Shown: positions 62,415-64,000 of the stretch, in pieces | How the letters are laid out: each line of letters opens with the position of its first letter | How positions within the stretch are numbered: position 1 is the first letter of the stretch | Assembly (NCBI GenBank): GCA_023091665.1 | Contig: JALJCQ010000001.1 | Location: 930,001 to 994,000, forward strand | Direction: 5' to 3' | Length of the DNA: 64,000 nucleotides | DNA from: Pythium myriotylum | Taxonomy: Eukaryota; Oomycota; Peronosporomycetes; Pythiales; Pythiaceae | Position numbers and translations under genes: made by a program | The notes under the pieces: model-generated | Seen by the model: the letters and a program-made list of their open reading frames with translations, nothing else | Told to the model about the DNA's origin: nothing | Database searches by the model: none

Positions 62415-62453
62415 TCTGTTTTGTCCAGAGAGTAGATTGCTTCAGTCGTTGAT

Positions 62454-62472
62454 GGTAGAAAGCTGAATGAGC
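62454..62472 (-). promoter_or_regulatory. Oomycete initiator of the cysteine-rich gene
   Basis: On the minus strand, GCTCATTCAGCTTTCTACC lies 40-58 bp upstream of the ATG at 62414 and matches the oomycete Inr with a T-rich flank. It supports the start and the reality of this small gene. Confidence 0.6.
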
Positions 62473-63821
62473 TGTTTGGCGTTGGACGCGATGCGGGCGC
62501 TATGCCGCCAGTTCCAGTCGGGCTACATATGGAAAACCTTCTTTAATCACTTATCCTGGAGTTTCGTGGATACTAGTAAGCCTTTGCAAGAGGCTGCCGC
62601 GGTTTGGACAGACAAAATCTGCCAGGTACTTTCATTGCATCCGGCTTGAATGCTTATCCCAACCTTCCCGACAAAGATGTTGGCTTTGACACTCATCAGC
62701 TATTCTTCAGTGGTCAGGACTTTTCCGAACTCGCGATGGTGAAAAAGGAAATCAGAATGTTGTGGCAGAAAGAGTTTTGTAGAATTTACGATCTGTTACT
62801 GCCATCGCATCCATCTAATGATCTCCACGGCGTTCGCTCACATACAGCATGACCATCATCTAATGCTAGAAATTTGTGGTGGGTGGTTCAATATGGTGAC
62901 TTGAAAACACAAATTAGAACCGGATCGCCAATCTTGTGGTGAGAGCAACAGACTTGAAGAGTCTGTATTGTCTGTGCTGTCGGTGGCGACTCCCCGAAAC
63001 GGCTGAGGTGTTACATGGGTGCATGTACTGCCCGTAGCTATTCGGCTTTCTTGGCGAGCATCAACAGCTTACGTTGTTATGGAGCTTCAACTCACTGTAG
63101 AATTGAAGCTCAATTGCATGAAGACGAGTTTCAGTAGATTGAAAGTTACAAGTCATTAATTAAGGACAGATTAAGCAGCCGAGGGCACGACGAGACCCGT
63201 ACCAGTACGCTGACACTACCAGGCGAGCAGAACTCTAGCGTCACTGCGCAGCTTCAACCCCTGGACTTTACTCGAGAATCCGAGATTGTGTGTGGATGCA
63301 GTGCACGAAAAAAAAATTGGCACAAGGCATGCTGACAGCGCGGCCAATCTCGTGGATCTACCGTGGACAGGCATGTAGTATGCCTCCGTCGAATAGTCGG
63401 GTAGGAACACCGTCGTGGGAGCTGGAACTCCCAAAGCACACCAACGTTTACTTGCGTGGTTTAGAGCTAATTCAACTCTCTGTCTTTTCTTCCCTTCTCC
63501 ATCCTCCCACCGTGCAGTGCATGGTAGTCCAGGGGATATGGTGGGATGAGACCTTGCGGCCTCGAGTTCTATTCTGGGCTGCGTCCTAGCAGCCGCCACT
63601 CCGACCTCAGATAGTGTCGGGTGGTTCTCGTCCTCTGAGGGCGAGAGTAAAGCTGAGAAATGGGTCAGTATGACCCAATAGTATCCAGATTTATCTGGTT
63701 ATACTTCAAGGCACCATGATGAGTCTCGCGAGAGTTACAGCCATGGGGATTGCGCAGCCTTTGGCTCGCGTATCGAGAAATTGTGTCGCCACAACCACGT
63801 CTCCTCTCATTCGGAGGAGGT
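62473..63821. other. Right-edge intergenic region
   Basis: AT content is higher than elsewhere. Short frames such as 63216-63599 (minus, 127 codons) and 62604-62852 (plus) lack any domain. No RNA gene or transposon end was recognised. Confidence 0.4.
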
Positions 63822-64000
63822 TGCACCCAGCGGTGCCCACATCAAGCTGCACAATAGCAGCAGAATGCACCCAGCGGTGCCCACATCAAGCTGCACAATA
63901 GCAGCAAAGCAACTCGCATTTGCGAGCGCCCGTACCCAGCGGTACCCACATCAAGCTGCACAATAGCAGCAGAATGCACCCAGCGGTGCCCACGTCAAAG
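63822..64000. repeat. 44-bp tandem repeat, running off the window
   Basis: Units begin at 63822, 63866, about 63931 and 63975. The core is CACCCAGCGGTGCCCACATC followed by AAGCTGCACAATAGCAGCA. The second and third units are separated by a 21-bp insertion (about 63910-63930), and the fourth is cut by the window edge. The 44-bp length is not a multiple of three, so the array is unlikely to encode a repeat protein. Confidence 0.85.

Noticed and set aside
63822..64000. CRISPR-like array
   Set aside because: The units are directly abutting 44-bp tandem repeats without unique spacers, and the genome is eukaryotic.

Overview
The window reads as nuclear DNA of an oomycete, most likely Phytophthora or a close relative. 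The reasons are dense genes with few short GT-AG introns (about 50-75 bp), oomycete-type initiator motifs (GCTCATTC / CATTTCCAATTCTTCC) shortly before several start codons, and gene families typical of these organisms: secreted GH17 glucanases fused to PAN/Apple domains, AA17-type copper monooxygenases, and WRKY19-type zinc fingers. Species assignment is inference; I could run no search.

Layout. 1-2.2 kb: weak or degraded reading frames and a near-perfect hairpin. 2.2-3.1 kb: SRP receptor beta. 3.9-12.6 kb: four GH17 glucanase genes (+,-,-,-). The last two carry two C-terminal PAN/Apple domains, and the fourth has an in-frame TAG. A Tc1-like transposase relic lies between the second and third. 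12.97-14.57 kb: a complete pogo-like DNA transposon with terminal inverted repeats, TA target duplication and an intact transposase. 15.8-36.2 kb: a housekeeping and cytoskeletal block holding ICln, proteasome Rpn5, an unknown Cys/His-rich protein, a two-domain rhodanese, a kinesin-3 with FHA and PH domains, a Tctex-type dynein light chain, a TMEM237-like ciliary membrane protein, a small coiled-coil protein, a bZIP factor and a DIS3L2-type exoribonuclease. 36.5-43.9 kb: five AA17-like secreted lytic polysaccharide monooxygenases. 44.0-57.2 kb: a COQ10 domain fused to EF hands, a peptide:N-glycanase with an unusually large domain set, TFIIF alpha, a CCDC112-like protein, a WRKY19 zinc-finger/HMA/Cys-cluster protein, and two small genes. 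59.2-62.4 kb: a secreted lactonase-fold protein, a truncated inverted copy of it, and a small cysteine-rich secreted protein. The right edge enters a 44-bp tandem repeat.

Biology. Two secreted-enzyme clusters (GH17 on beta-1,3-glucan; AA17 on plant pectin) alternate with conserved single-copy genes. Housekeeping genes are often arranged as divergent pairs with very short shared promoters: rhodanese/kinesin, Tctex/TMEM237, COQ10/PNGase and TFIIF alpha/CCDC112. The most unusual proteins are the PNGase fusion (Ubl, MABP-like repeats, transglutaminase core, LamG-like, jacalin-like, PUB), the COQ10-EF-hand fusion, and the zinc-finger/HMA/metallothionein-like protein, which could be a metal sensor.
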